A DNA stretch of 64,000 bases from Takakia lepidozioides. Taxonomy: Eukaryota; Streptophyta; Takakiopsida; Takakiales; Takakiaceae. The translations under genes and the position numbers were made by a program. Positions 46,025 to 57,640 of the stretch are shown here, one piece after another; within the stretch, counting starts at the first letter, position 1; each line of letters opens with the position of its first letter. The stretch is taken from contig CM060732.1 of the NCBI GenBank assembly GCA_030704615.1, forward strand, positions 81,677,171-81,741,170, given 5' to 3'. The notes under the pieces were generated by a model. The model was given only the letters and a program-made list of their open reading frames with translations, was not told where the DNA came from and made no database searches.

Positions 46025-48885
46025 ACGTCAATGGTTGTGTATGTGTATATACATATAAAATACAAGGTAACTACAAGCTTATCCAAAACTTGCTGGCAAG
46101 AATAAAATAAAACACCCAGTTCCTAGTCGGTCGCCACGGTCTTCGGCCATCTTGATCAGAACATTCGCCGTCCAATTCATAATTCCAACGGCTCGATATT
46201 ACCAGTGTTGGACTGGTATCGTATTTTGAACACACCAGGCTGGTACTGGTATATAGGCCTCCGGCCAATTGTGATACCAGGGAGGTACTAGTATTGGCAA
46301 AAATCTGAGATTTGGATACCATGGTGGTATCAATAATACCTGATTGGTGTGGTGTTTTACGGGTATCAATAGCAAGAGTTTTTAGAAATCGATACCAGGG
46401 TATTATCAATATTGGAATGGTATCAAAAAAACTCATGATATGTTAAATATTGGAAGGCCCACTTCTCATATAAATGTGTACAAGCATGCAGCGTTTTTGT
46501 TTTGGCGAATTTTCGCCAAATGGCGACCTCAAAAATAGAAAAGAATATTCCGTAGCAAACTCCATGTTTTTTCATGGATGAAATCGCCAAATTTCTCCAA
46601 AAATAATAATAATAATGGATGAATTTGCCAAATATGAATGATATGAATGGATGAAATTATGGATGTGGATGATTCTGTCCTTATTTGAATGGATGAACAA
46701 AATATATGCCTAATTTTTTCAAAACTCTGTAGCCACTCGTGCTATTTTCCGAATTTAAGAAAAAAAAAACTTTGCAAGCATGCTTCTCATTGATTTTATT
46801 CCTCAAAGTATTTCTCAAGTTCCTCAAAGTATTGATACCTAGGTTTTCCTCACAAACATGGATATGGTACTGGTATCAGGTACCAGATTCTCAACTACCT
46901 ACCAGACTGGTAGGGTATCATCCACAGTATTATGAAGCAGATACCAGGCCAATATGGGTATATGCTAGGTAGTGGCCTAAGGTGATACCAGACTGGTCTG
47001 GTACTTCATACCAATATACATACCAGTATTGATACCAGTTTTTTTTTTGGTATACCAATCCAACACTGGATATGACCAGGTCTTTGTGCAAGGATTTAAT
47101 TGGGCGTGACAAAAATGTAAGGTAATATTAGGTTAGGTTAACTCAGTCAAGAGTGGCAGGCTTATCCACAACACCACACGGAGTGCATCCATTGGACGGG
47201 TACCTGGGATCGTCTCACAGCCCTTGTGGATACCCGACAATTTGGTGAGCCATGTATGGAATACCTTTGGGGCATGGACATAGAGGCTTTTCTCCAAGGC
47301 GACGGGCCACTGAGCCCATCGCAATGCACGGTGATGGATGATGACATCTGATGCTCTGAACATCCATCGCCGTTCACGAGAACGGATTCCATGAGCGATG
47401 GCCATTCATGGCCATGACAAAAGTCTGGAGTTATGCCAAAATAAGAGAAAGTTGGATTTATGAAGTTGTTATGATTCCTTTCTTTGGTTGCCCATTAGTA
47501 AAGATGAATGTGTGAGACCAGCGTTCTCTGTGGTAGAGACTAGAGACCTGGGCGTGAGTGCGAATACTTAGATGCCTCTAAACGCCGGACCAACCCTTTG
47601 GGCAATGCAGGATTGCACCAGAGGAAAATGCAATTTAAAAAAACCTCCAGGATCCATGGAGCTATTTCTCCCTCAGTGTTGTTTCACTTCATTCTACCCC
47701 CCCCCCCCCCCCCCCCTTATTGCACATAGAAGGGAGCCCGTATTGGGAATATGAATTTGGTCCTCAAATGTGGAGATGGCTCCTCTAACCCTCAATGGAT
47801 TCTGGCTGAGGTGGTCCAAGCCTTGGGAAAAATCATTGTGAGGGCAAAGCACCTTGGTCAAAGTGCATTTTTCCTTGTACTTTTGTGTGCAGTTGAAAAA
47901 TCCACCCTGGAAATTTGCTATAATGTACCAACGGTAACGGTCATTTCTTCCCGAATTTTGTCAGTAGCTGGATGTAGTAGGTACCTGTCAGTTGATAAGG
48001 TTCATATATGTGGATGAATCAACACTGGCAGATATAGCCTGATCCATGACAGTGGGTCCCATTTTGGGGCTGCCCCACCAAAATGGCTCCCTGCGCTTAG
48101 GGGTTAAGTAGGTATGTGTACATTTACTAGTTCGTATATAGCATTCAGGCGTCCATTTTATTTTTATTTTTTTGGGGAGAACATGGGAGGAAGCCCTTTA
48201 GTCCACAATTTCATCTTTACAAATGGGCAGAAAAAGAAATAAATCGTAACAACTTCATAATCCCACTTTCTCTCATTTTGGCATAACTCCATACTTTTGC
48301 CAAAGCATGGACATAGATGATAATGGCCATAGCTCATTGAATCCATTCTCAGGAATCTCGACGGATGTTCAGTTCTCTTTATGGTAGCGGATGTCATCAT
48401 CCATCACCATCCACTGCGACGGGCTCCGTGACCCCTGGAGAAAAGCCTCCATGTCCATGCCCCTAAGGTATTCCATAGATGGCCCACCAAATTGCCGGGG
48501 ATCCACAATGACTGTGAGACGATCCCAGATACCCGGAATGGATGCATTCCATTCCGCACACAACACCTGTGGTGTTGTGGATAAGTCTGCCACTCTCGAC
48601 TGAGTTAACCTAACCTAATGTTACCTTGCATTTTCATCACACCCAATTAGATCCTTGCACAATATCCTGGGCATATCCAGGCGTTGGAAATTATGAATCG
48701 GACGGCAAATATTTTGGTCAAGAAAAATGTGGGTGGATGGCCGAAGACCCTGGCGACGGACTAGGAACTCGGTGTCTTGTTTGATTCTTGCCATCAATTT
48801 TGGATAAGCTTGTAGTTTGTATTAAATTACCTTGATATACAGTATGTATATACACATATAAAACCATTGAGGGTGACATCACGGT
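46025..48885. repeat. Long inverted repeat (foldback or long-TIR element)
   Basis: The left arm, 46025-46200 plus 47073-47510, is the inverted copy of the right arm 48195-48885. Shared blocks include CTACAAGCTTATCCAAAA, GTTCCTAGTC, GGTTAGGTTAACTCAGTC and CTTATCCACAACACC. The loop is about 685 bp and contains 21 C at 47697. Both arms keep a similar readable stretch (right arm minus strand: MEYLRGMDMEAFLQG, then MVMDDDI), which may be a relic of an internal gene. Long arms of this kind fit a foldback or Mutator-like element, but I could not fix the ends or a target duplication. Confidence 0.65.
46200..47072. mobile_element. TIR element 4, inserted in the inverted repeat
   Basis: The left terminus TACCAGTGTTGGACTGGTAT and right terminus ATACCAATCCAACACTGGA are inverted copies. 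The right arm of the surrounding inverted repeat has the uninterrupted site (GCCTGGATATGCCC) where this arm has GATAT, the element and TAT. This shows an insertion of about 870 bp with probable short TAT or GATAT duplication. The interior is rich in ATACCAG/CTGGTAT palindromes, like element 3. No transposase is encoded. Confidence 0.75.
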
Positions 48886-49009
48886 GATAAACCATATTAA
48901 AACCGTAAAGAACTTTCAGCTTTTCCCCTCGAAGGAAACCCTGAGCTGAAACCCTGAGCTTAAACCAATGAATCCACCATCCAAGGCAGTGATCAGAATC
49001 CTATAATCT

Positions 49010-49290
49010 ACGTGCCAGGCTGGCCAATGCATTACAACAGTTCCATGTGCGTTCTTCACGCATGGGAAGCCTATGAGTGGAGGGGAATACCTACACTCGC
49101 CCCGCCACGAGGCGGTTATCCTATAGTCTACGTGCTAGGCTGGCCAGTGCATTACAACAGTTCCCTGTGTGTTCTTCACGCACAGTAAGCCTCCAAGTGG
49201 AGGGGATTACCTACACTTGCCCCACCACTCGACTACCGCATCGTGGTGGGGTAATCTCCTCCACTTGGAGGCTTACCCTACATAATATAA
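49010..49290. repeat. Direct repeat of about 118 bp followed by an inverted partial copy
   Basis: A block starting TCTACGTGCCAGGCTGGCCA occurs twice in tandem, each copy ending in GTGGAGGGGA-TACCTACACT. It is followed by GGGGTAATCTCCTCCACTT in inverted orientation. Related sequence lies at 21070-21260. Confidence 0.6.
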
Positions 49291-49291
49291 T

Positions 49292-49450
49292 AATATATGA
49301 GGCTTCCTGAAGCGTAAATTATGGTGTCTCTTGGCTCCGAAGGGCTACTGGCTTCCAATAGGAAGATGGACACCTTTGCGACACCAATCGGTGGATTGAA
49401 CCCACAACCACTTCTGAGGTGGTATGTGCCCGTTACCACTGGGCTGTCCT
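49292..49450 (-). repeat. tRNA-derived SINE
   Basis: The minus strand starts with a tRNA-like head: A-box region CAGCCCAGTGGTAACGGGC and B-box GGTTCAATCC, with a pairing D-stem (GCCC/GGGC) and T-stem (GTGG/CCAC). A body follows (GGTGTCGCAAAGGTGTCC) and then a tail with CAGTAGCCCTT and GAGACACCATAATTTACGCT. Partial relatives sit at 4520 and 35.7 kb. The family identity is not recognised. Confidence 0.6.
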
Positions 49451-51049
49451 TACCCTACACATAAAACGTGATATCACGGTCAGTGACATCACTAGAATAA
49501 AGTTTAATTAATAGATTTTTTTTCCTCTGTAACTTTAGTGGGTTGCTAGGTGGAACCCTGCATGTAGACAGCCTGGTAGATCCCATGTTGGCTCTAGGCA
49601 GGTATGTTGGCTACAGGCAGGTTCCGAGCAAGGTTCTGCAGTGTAAACCGACCTTGTGACACAGGGCAATAGAATACATGCTAAAAATCAAAATTCTACT
49701 GCGTTGTGGAATAGCAGGAAGTTTGCGGGATTCCTAAGCGGAACCCATGACTCCTGTCGGTGCTACTACACAGAGTGACACGGAATAAGTGACATCACGA
49801 GAGTGACACCGAATGGGTGTCACTAATCCAATCAGTGTAACTCCCATTTGGTGATATGAAATTTGACCAAGTATTAACCCTTAAAGGACGAGCTAACTTT
49901 TTCACTTTTTCAAAATAACAGTATATACCTTGACTAAACTAGCTATATCTTCTCACCCCTATCCATCCACTTGGATGAACCTTACAACCTCATCCCTACA
50001 GACGACATGAACAGCATCACAAAATTTGGGCAGGTTTGACCGTTGCAAATAGGAGATTATAACGAAAAGAAATGACAAAAATTCGAACCCAAATAAAACT
50101 TACATGACACAAAATGGTTTGACCATGGAAATTTTCCAATATCCATATTTCTCTTGGATGAATGGCCTCTAGATTCACAATTAGGGGCACATAGATGGTG
50201 CTCTCTGAAAATTTCAGAGTGAAATCATCTAGGATACATATTCACCTTGAATCCTTCATAAAATCGGTGTAGACTCATATGGCATCGTAATGGAATATAA
50301 CAAGCGGCTAGTCGCGAAATGGCTCCACCCTAAAAGTCAAAAGAAATCCTTAAAATAATATATTAAAATAAGGCAATCACATATTCAACAAGGTGCTTGA
50401 AGATCAAAAACGTCTCTCCTTACAACCAATCACCCATGGGATGATGCAGAAATATCCACATAAGAGGTTAATCTTGCAAAATAGGAAATTCAACCATTCA
50501 CGGCTCACAAAAGGCATCCTCCATTGGGATGTAGCCCAGATATTCTCTATTACCACTTCAAGGAGATCCAAGATGTTTATTGTTGTTTTGAATCAAGCTT
50601 GTGAATGAAAGCAAAGACACAAAGCTGAAACATTTTCGTGTAATGGTGAGTGCTAAGAGAGCTTACGGCAGGTTCTCTGTTTGAAAAGTGTAACACCTTG
50701 CACAGGGTAGGATGTTTCCTGTCGACTCTCTAATCTCCACTCTGATAGAAAATTGAGGATCAAGGAAGAGAGTTCAGCTAACTTTGAAACTAATAGAGAA
50801 CCATATCTAACCTCCTCTGATCTGATACAGCCAAATGTTAATCTGTGCAATACAACACTAACACAGTTGTGGCAAGACAGCTATAACTGTGGATTCCATA
50901 CCAATACTGCCATTGGAATTATAAAATCTCCCAAAAGATTAAATATGGAAGTTATCAGGTTCTATGTAGATTAAACATAACCACCTCCATAAGCTATTTT
51001 GTGGTCCTTGTTTAAGCTACATAGAAGTTGATAACTCAAAACTGCTAGT
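49451..51049. other. Intergenic, no gene recognised
   Basis: GTGACATCAC-type words recur around 49470-49860. No coding region is seen. The E2 gene ends at 51050, so its 3' UTR must lie just below. Confidence 0.4.
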
Positions 51050-53818
51050 TTACAAGGTAAGATCAGCAGGGTCCTCTATAATGGTAGCCAGAGTATGCAA
51101 AAATTCTGCCAGATCACCGCCATAGATGATCCTGTGATCTGCAGTCACATTTACCTGCCACAACCCGAAACACCTATCAATCTATAAACACACACAGGCA
51201 GTACCTTAACTGTCTTCATGGAACAATGACTTGTGGAAGAGCTGCTTGTAAGCCTTTCTTTTGCAGTCATCAATTGCCTTCCGTGAAAAAGACTAGCTAG
51301 GACTAGCAAATTGTACCATGAACTACAATCAAAAGTGTCAATATAATTTCATTGTGCTTAGGGCTTGAATCTCCGAATTGATGACATGCTTTAGTATAAC
51401 CACTACAATTCATGAGGAGGAAACAGAAAATACAGACCAAGAGGTTAATGGTGTGTACTCAATTCCTCAAATCTTTGACACTCGTTTAAAACAGAACAAA
51501 TTCTCTACTGTGAGACAACTTAGTCCACCAAAAATGAAACATGTTTAACAGGCACCCATGTTACCAACCCAGACATTGACGGGGGAATACCTGCATCTGG
51601 TTCTTAATGCCAAACAACCCATCTCCAGTGGCCACAACTGTTGATGCAGAGGATTTCACAGCCATGATTGCTCCCTGCTTAACAATGAGATGTGTTAGTA
51701 GTCCAGCTACACAGGGTAATAACTAGGGTAATAGGCTCATCAAAAATCATGTCCAGCAGCACACAACATGTTCAGGACAAAAGAGAGTGGAAGAGAGCTT
51801 TGTGTAACCAGACATGGAGTACATACCTGGCCAGGAGGCAGAATTGCATCAAAGCGGTCTACCCCAAACATGCCAAGATTCGACAAAGTAAAAGTCCCTG
51901 CAACCATTTTAGGCAGCATCTTATGTCCATATCTTATCTCTTATGCTTTTGTTCTTGTCAGCTCATCACACTTATGGGCATCTTCTTTTTGAAACGATCA
52001 ATTTGAAAGGCATTAATTTTACAGCTTTTACACCCTAAGTTGAACTATATACATGTTATATGAGGCTGTATACAGCTATATAGGTCAACAGCAGATTTCC
52101 AAATTATTGTTACATAAATACTAATGCTACTGGCAGGCTCGCCTTGGAAGTCTCTCTTGTTCTAGTCTGGGTTCATCCCTCACCCTTGTGGTGTGCTTGT
52201 AACTCATGGCCCTCTGAGGATTTTTTTTCCCCTTCGTATCACTAATTTATTATAGCTTGAAAATACAGTAAATATATTCTCACTGTCCAGTTATATTTGG
52301 TAGAAACAGACTTAGTGCATGGTCTAAAAAGGGAAAGTGCCTAGGTCCATATCAAGGAATGAAAGAAATGCTTGACTTTGCTCTTAATGTATATTTAGCT
52401 TCAAAGGAGAAATTCTGTAAAATTTGGGACACATCTCAAATCAACCAAGGGCACACAGCCAGTCAACTTCCAGGCATATAGATTACAATATTTGGAAAAA
52501 AAAAACAGAAAAAATGACATTGACTGGTGCTCCATTCATCACAAATGGAGATGCATGTCTATCACAGATTGCATGGACCATTTCCACCAACATGCTTTGA
52601 CCATCAGGCTAGGAGGAAGGTCAGACCTGTGGTGTATTCCTGTGGTGAAAGCTGTTTGGCACGAGCTTTGTCAACGAGCTCCTTCCACTTGCGTGACAGA
52701 GAGTAAATGTCCAACTACAAACCGACCCATCCGCACCACACAACCATCAACACATATATGAGATTTTTCCCCAAGCAGTATTTCAGGAGCTGCCAAAACT
52801 TATTTGATTGACACCTGATCAGTCTGATTCTGTTACCTCTATGTGGTTTTTTTTAACTCTACCTCCTTTCGTTGACCATCTACTATTGACCTCCAATCAT
52901 TTTTCTTTGATTCTCTAAGTCAAATCGTTCTCTGAAGGTAATGTAGAGAGCAAAGCACCACCTCACTCCTTGGATGAATGGACAAAACTTTAAAACACTG
53001 GTTGAGATCATCCTGACCGAGCTAACAACCAACACCACATGACACATGCAAACCAAAATACACAGCATATGACTACCTTGTCAGCATCTTGAAGAACAGG
53101 TGTGATGAGTCCTCCATCCATGGCAACGGCCACAGCAATATTGATGTTCTCATTGTAGGTGAAGCTCTTCCCATCTTTGCAACTTGCATTCACCACGGGG
53201 TGCTTGGCTAGTGCCATTGCAGTCGCTTTGGCCAAGAGTGCTGTCATTGTCACTCCTTTGGACTTGATCTGAATATAACCACCATTGGTCATACAAGTTG
53301 TGACTGTTGAGAGATAGGAGCTTGAAAAAATCAGCCTGATACAAAACTTGGAAAACTACTCTGGTTGCACAATTTTAATTGACCTGCCAATGAGTATGCT
53401 TTCTATTCAACGGGACACTTGGTGGCAATTGTCAATTTGAGTGTAACATCATCCCATGATAAAAGCGCTATCTGAGAGTAGAATGTGGTATGAAGCAGCT
53501 GATAGGACATCAATTTCCAGAATAATTCTCACTTTGCACATGTAATCAAATTTAGTGGAAGTGACTCTCATATCTCCAGGCACAGAGCACATACTAAAGA
53601 GAGCATACCTTCTTGTAAAGAGCATCGAGGGCATCAGTTGTGATGGTGTAACCAACCCTGAATGCGGGCACAGAAAGGCTCTCTACCATATTGCGCGACA
53701 CTGCTGACTGCATTGTGCTGAATGGAACAGCAGTGCTTGGAACAGGAGCTGCAAAAGCAGGGGCAGGGGCAGGGCTACCCTTGGAGACAGCCGGAGAAGC
53801 CGAAAAGATAGAAGGATG
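51050..53818 (-). CDS. Plastid pyruvate dehydrogenase E2 (dihydrolipoyl acetyltransferase), catalytic part
   Basis: Six exons: 53818-53609, 53268-53077, 52714-52627, 51897-51827, 51674-51591 and 51154-51050. All are GT-AG with matching phases, giving 249 residues and a stop. The protein runs from a P/A-rich linker through PFSTMQSAVSRNMVESLSVP, GVTMTALLAKATAMALAKHP, DGGLITPVLQDADK, LSNLGMFGVDRFDAILPPG and NVTADHRIIYGGDLAEFL. The DHR box holds the catalytic His region. It matches plastid E2 (LTA2 type), which transfers acetyl groups to CoA for fatty-acid synthesis. One local oddity is GAIMAVKSSAS where relatives have GAIMAVGAS. The lipoyl and E3-binding exons are not found upstream within 10 kb, where an AT-rich stretch starts. 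The gene may be 5'-truncated, or its upstream exons may lie beyond the window. Confidence 0.85.
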
Positions 53819-53829
53819 CTAGACCACTT

Positions 53830-54290
53830 CTAAACTTAACGAGCTTCTGTTTAATTGCATGTAGCAATAAAGTAACAGTCCAATTGAAAATAACATTTGA
53901 TTTTTTTTAATAGTAAACATGTGCTTGACATAGGCTGGTTTAGTTAATACAGTAATATAAGCTCTATAACTTAATTTTTAATCTAACTTTTAGCAATTTT
54001 GATTTAGATGATAACTAAAAATAATTTAAAATATTATTAAAATATAAAAGATAAATTATTGTATATTTTTTAATATAAGACATATGAATGTATTTTGCTT
54101 AAGATCTATCTCATTCTTGTTATTATCATGTTTTTGAGATTGTAGGTGGAAAGGGCATGTGAAAACGGAACACACTAGACATAGGATGCGGGTTGAATGC
54201 GCAGGAGCCAGCCTGCCAGTATGGTCGTGGGGATGCCCTTGGCGGGGCCCGCAGTCAAATCCCCACCCCCGCATCCTTGTATTATAGTTA
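53830..54290. other. AT-rich stretch, intron or insertion
   Basis: About 53880-54090 is strongly AT-rich with repeated AAATTATT words. It immediately precedes the first E2 exon and could be intron sequence or an inserted element. No lipoyl-domain coding is seen. Confidence 0.45.
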
Positions 54291-54294
54291 TAGC

Positions 54295-54580
54295 AACGAC
54301 CGAAGGAGGTCGAGAGCTAGTTTAGCGTAGAGCAGGAATAGGGTGCCATAGCACCATGTCATCGTCGTCAGCCACATCATCGTCGTCATTTTTGTGTGTC
54401 TGTTGTAACGGAACCTTGCAGAGAGTATATAGGGTGAAGTCCGAGGACATGGGCCTTCTTGAAATGAGGGGCCGTGCACGAACATCGATAGAACAAGGCA
54501 TTGCTAATGAAGGCACCTTCTTCAACACATTTCACCCTGTTTTGAATGCACCCTCAAATAGGGTTGGGGTGTTTGCTGGG
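54295..54580. repeat. Dispersed repeat and PDF-unit fragment
   Basis: 54295-54400 is the inverted relative of 40850-40985. Bases 54500-54580 repeat GCTAATGAAGGCACCTTCTT and the following bases (reading NEGTFFNTF), the segment found downstream of PDF exon B elsewhere in the window. This is a chimera of two repeat families. Confidence 0.5.
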
Positions 54581-54639
54581 GACTGCTAATCCATGAGCGG
54601 CTCAACGAGCGGAAAGATTCGTGAGCGAGAATATGCTCA

Positions 54640-54960
54640 TCCGTGAGTGGAAAGATGCTAACGGATGAGGATGAATGTCACCGCGCGGAACCGTGGATGA
54701 GAAACCCCCGGGAGACGTGCATCCGCGGGAAATGATGCATATAACCAGGCAGTAGTTTGCAACTTTGTAGAAGAGACATTGTGCGCATATGGATGTTGGA
54801 TGAATAATCGATGCATTTTGGATGAACTTTGGATGAACGTAACATTGAATTTGGATGAACTCTGGTACACCGATGGATGGATGAATGGATGAACAATTGA
54901 CAACATGATGGATGCCGAGGGCCTGTATTGTGGACGCCTCAAATATGGATGAATGGAAAA
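54640..54960. repeat. GGATGAA-rich low-complexity stretch
   Basis: GGATGAA or ATGGATGAA recurs many times. The same word is frequent at 46560-46700, and its complement at 57290-57350. It suggests scattered remains of a simple-sequence-rich repeat. Confidence 0.45.
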
Positions 54961-55419
54961 ACATAGGTGAAGGAAGTTATGAGAAGAGAAGAATAGGTCC
55001 AGAGGCACACACCGGATTCAAATCAAACAACTCGGTATTGGTTTATTGATAGATAGTTTGAAAAGAAATGGATCATTTCGAACAAAAAGATCCACCGCCA
55101 GAGGAGTTTGCATCTGAAACTGAGTCACAACTATCAATGAACACCCTAGCCTGCTATCCACATTTCCCCTCCGGTCGCAAAGCAGAGGAGGGGGAGATGC
55201 CTGGAGAGCAAATGCTCTGGCTGCAGCCTCCGCATAACATGGCAATTCAAGAAGGGGGGGCGTACTAGGATAGAAGTCTGGGTTCGCAAAGAAAAGGAGG
55301 AACCTTCACGTTCTTGGGCTCTTGCAAAAACATCCCAATCCCCCATTCTCACACCACAGTGGAGGCCCAACTGAAGAAGCAAAAGCTGACAAAGAAGAAC
55401 GTAAAAAAATGGTCTAAAC

Positions 55420-56436
55420 TTACTCACAATCAAAATCGTCGTCAATTTCCATGTCTTCGTGTTCCAGGGCCACTGCTGCGAGCGCCGCATCTATCTGCGT
55501 GCCTAAAGTCGAGTTCTTGTGGAGAGAAGCTATCATCTCATTGTAGAGGTCGGCATTGCCCTCAAAGGCAGATGTCTTCTTGCTGCCTTGCAGACATTGA
55601 ATGAGCCCCTGCATGCAAAAACGATCAATAAGCAAAGAGAAAGGCGTATTTGCAATCCAAAAAGAATAGCAAATGAGGGCAGACCATTGAGAGAATGTCA
55701 GTGCAAAACCACAAACCTGTTCCAAGAGTGAGATCAACAACCTGGGACCCTTGAACGCTGCAGCTCTCCATGGCTCTTCGGACGCCCGCAGCACTGTAAG
55801 TGATGCATCCACGCAGTTGTAGATGAAATCATCATCCACCGGATCGCAAGATGAGTCAACAAGCACCCCCCACCCCCCCCCCTTTCAGGACTTCGAACTC
55901 CTTCACAGAAGTGTGGATGGGTGGCATTCTCTTACAAGACAGTGTGCGTCGAAAGCACGAGTCTGCACAATTAAAACAGGGAAGACACTGGAGTGGGCAC
56001 CGAAGCCAGGGCTGGGGAAAGACTAACGGGACCACTTGCACCATGCTTGTGTCAACGCAAGATGGTACGGAAAAAAGACAAGAAAAAACGGAAAACAGAC
56101 GAGTAAAAACCGTAGCGACATTTCTGGAGGGTTGAAAGCAAATGATGAAATGAGAATCTACCTTCTGGCTTGGGAAGTCCCCATTTGTGAGTGGCAAGCT
56201 CTTAACTCCATTCCAACTTTATCATCCTTCATTCTACCCGCCTTGAGGAAATTGGCGAGCTGGCGCCGACACTTCGAATTGGCTTCTTGGAGGATGAGCA
56301 GACAGCCATTGTTAGCCAAGAAGTGCCCACAGAATCTGAAGACCCAAGGCCAGCAGCGGTCATTCCATGCATTCCAGGCGGGAGTCACACCCAGCGGAGG
56401 AACATCGGGGAGTGGAAGCCCATCGGGAATATCCAC
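55420..56436 (-). other. Unrecognised gene fragment, at least two exons
   Basis: One exon ends at 55717 and reads DPVDDDFIYNCVDASLTVLR, then EEPWRAAAFKGPRLLISLLEQ. It splices in phase 0 to 55608-55420: GLIQCLQGSKKTSAFEGNAD and ALEHEDMEIDDDFDCE, ending in an acidic tail and stop. Upstream, 56436-56163 reads VDIPDGLPLPDVPPLGVTP, AWNAWNDRCWPWVFRFCGHF and LLILQEANSKCRRQLANFL, reminiscent of a Rossmann-like fold. Between them lies PPIHTSVKEFEVLK, interrupted by a G/C homopolymer at about 55867-55882 that breaks the frame. AT-rich sequence replaces the upstream part at 56470. I do not recognise the family. It looks like a decaying or split gene. Confidence 0.5.
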
Positions 56437-56564
56437 AACTACGAGCTCGCCTGCTCTGAAAACAGTCCCCTTTCTTTAAATATTTTTTATTTAATTTTTA
56501 TTTAAAATTTAAAATTAAATTTTATATATATATTAAATATTTTATTAAAAAAACACTCTTGGTT

Positions 56565-56736
56565 AGGCTTGCGTTAATGGAAGCCTGAATCCTGCTTTGA
56601 AACTAGTCCCCTTTCCTACACTCTGTGCACTTGTGCAAATCCAAGAAAGCCACAATGTGTGTACAGAAACGTCTATGATACCAGGGTACGTAGCCACATC
56701 AAAATATTGTAATTAGGCTTGCGTTAACGCAAGCCT
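56565..56736. repeat. Two copies of a 22-bp palindrome
   Basis: AGGCTTGCGTT followed by its exact complement forms a perfect 22-bp palindrome at 56715-56736. An imperfect copy lies at 56565-56586. AT-rich sequence flanks the first. These could be ends of a small element of about 170 bp. Confidence 0.55.
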
Positions 56737-56739
56737 GAA

Positions 56740-57640
56740 CATAGAGTGAAGCGAGCCATTTACATGTTAGAATGGAACTGCATTCCCATTTGCATTTGCT
56801 TACTTTTAGACCCGATTGTTCCCAATGTGTATCCGGGCTTGGATTTGGCTTCGTGTTGGTTAATGGCAGCACTTTCTTGAATGAGATCAATCTTGTTTTA
56901 CAATCAATATTTTTTTTCACTCGAGAATTGAAATCAATGATTTTTCTCCAACCATCTCCTAACTCACCTCATGACCGATTAATACTTGGGTAAACTTGGA
57001 GATGGCTTCGTGCTTGTTAAACCCTAAACTTTCTTGAATGACATCAATCTTGTTCTGCAATTAGTATTATTTTCCAACCATGTAATTTATTTCATCCATC
57101 TAATGGCAACACTTTCTTGAATGAGATCAATCTTACAAGAACCTTCTGTAATGGCATTGTTATCCGACATGTGAGGTGTATTCAAAATACGTGAGGCAAA
57201 ATATGTATAACTTTGACTGGTGGATGGTCATACTTCATTCAGCATAGTTCATGTTGTTTCACAATCAATCTTATTACAGTCATCCATGGTTCATTCATCC
57301 CTCATTTTTCATCCAACATTCATCCATTCCAATTTGCCATTCATCCATAAGATTTTCGTTCTCAAATTTTCGTGGAACTCGCCGTCCTCCTGACTCCGAG
57401 TCTGAACCTTCCTCAGAAGACATTGAAGGTGAAAGTGGCCTAAACCGCACACCTTGTCTTGTGTACCCACTAGTATCGCTGGTGCTTGTACCGGCACTCC
57501 CTTCAGCAGCTGGTGGCACCTTCGTGATGAAAACTCACAACCCAACCGGTTGTCAACCTGTCTTTAATCCCCCTCCAAATACTCCTCCAAGGGCCCTCAA
57601 ATATCTTCCAAACAATCCTCCAAAGGCCCTTAAATTTCAC
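56740..57640. other. Intergenic, no gene recognised
   Basis: ATGGCAACACTTTCTTGAATG-like words (CACTTTCTTGAATGA) recur near 56870, 57030 and 57110, giving a loose direct repeat. TTCATCC words cluster at 57290-57350. No coding region is recognised. Confidence 0.4.
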
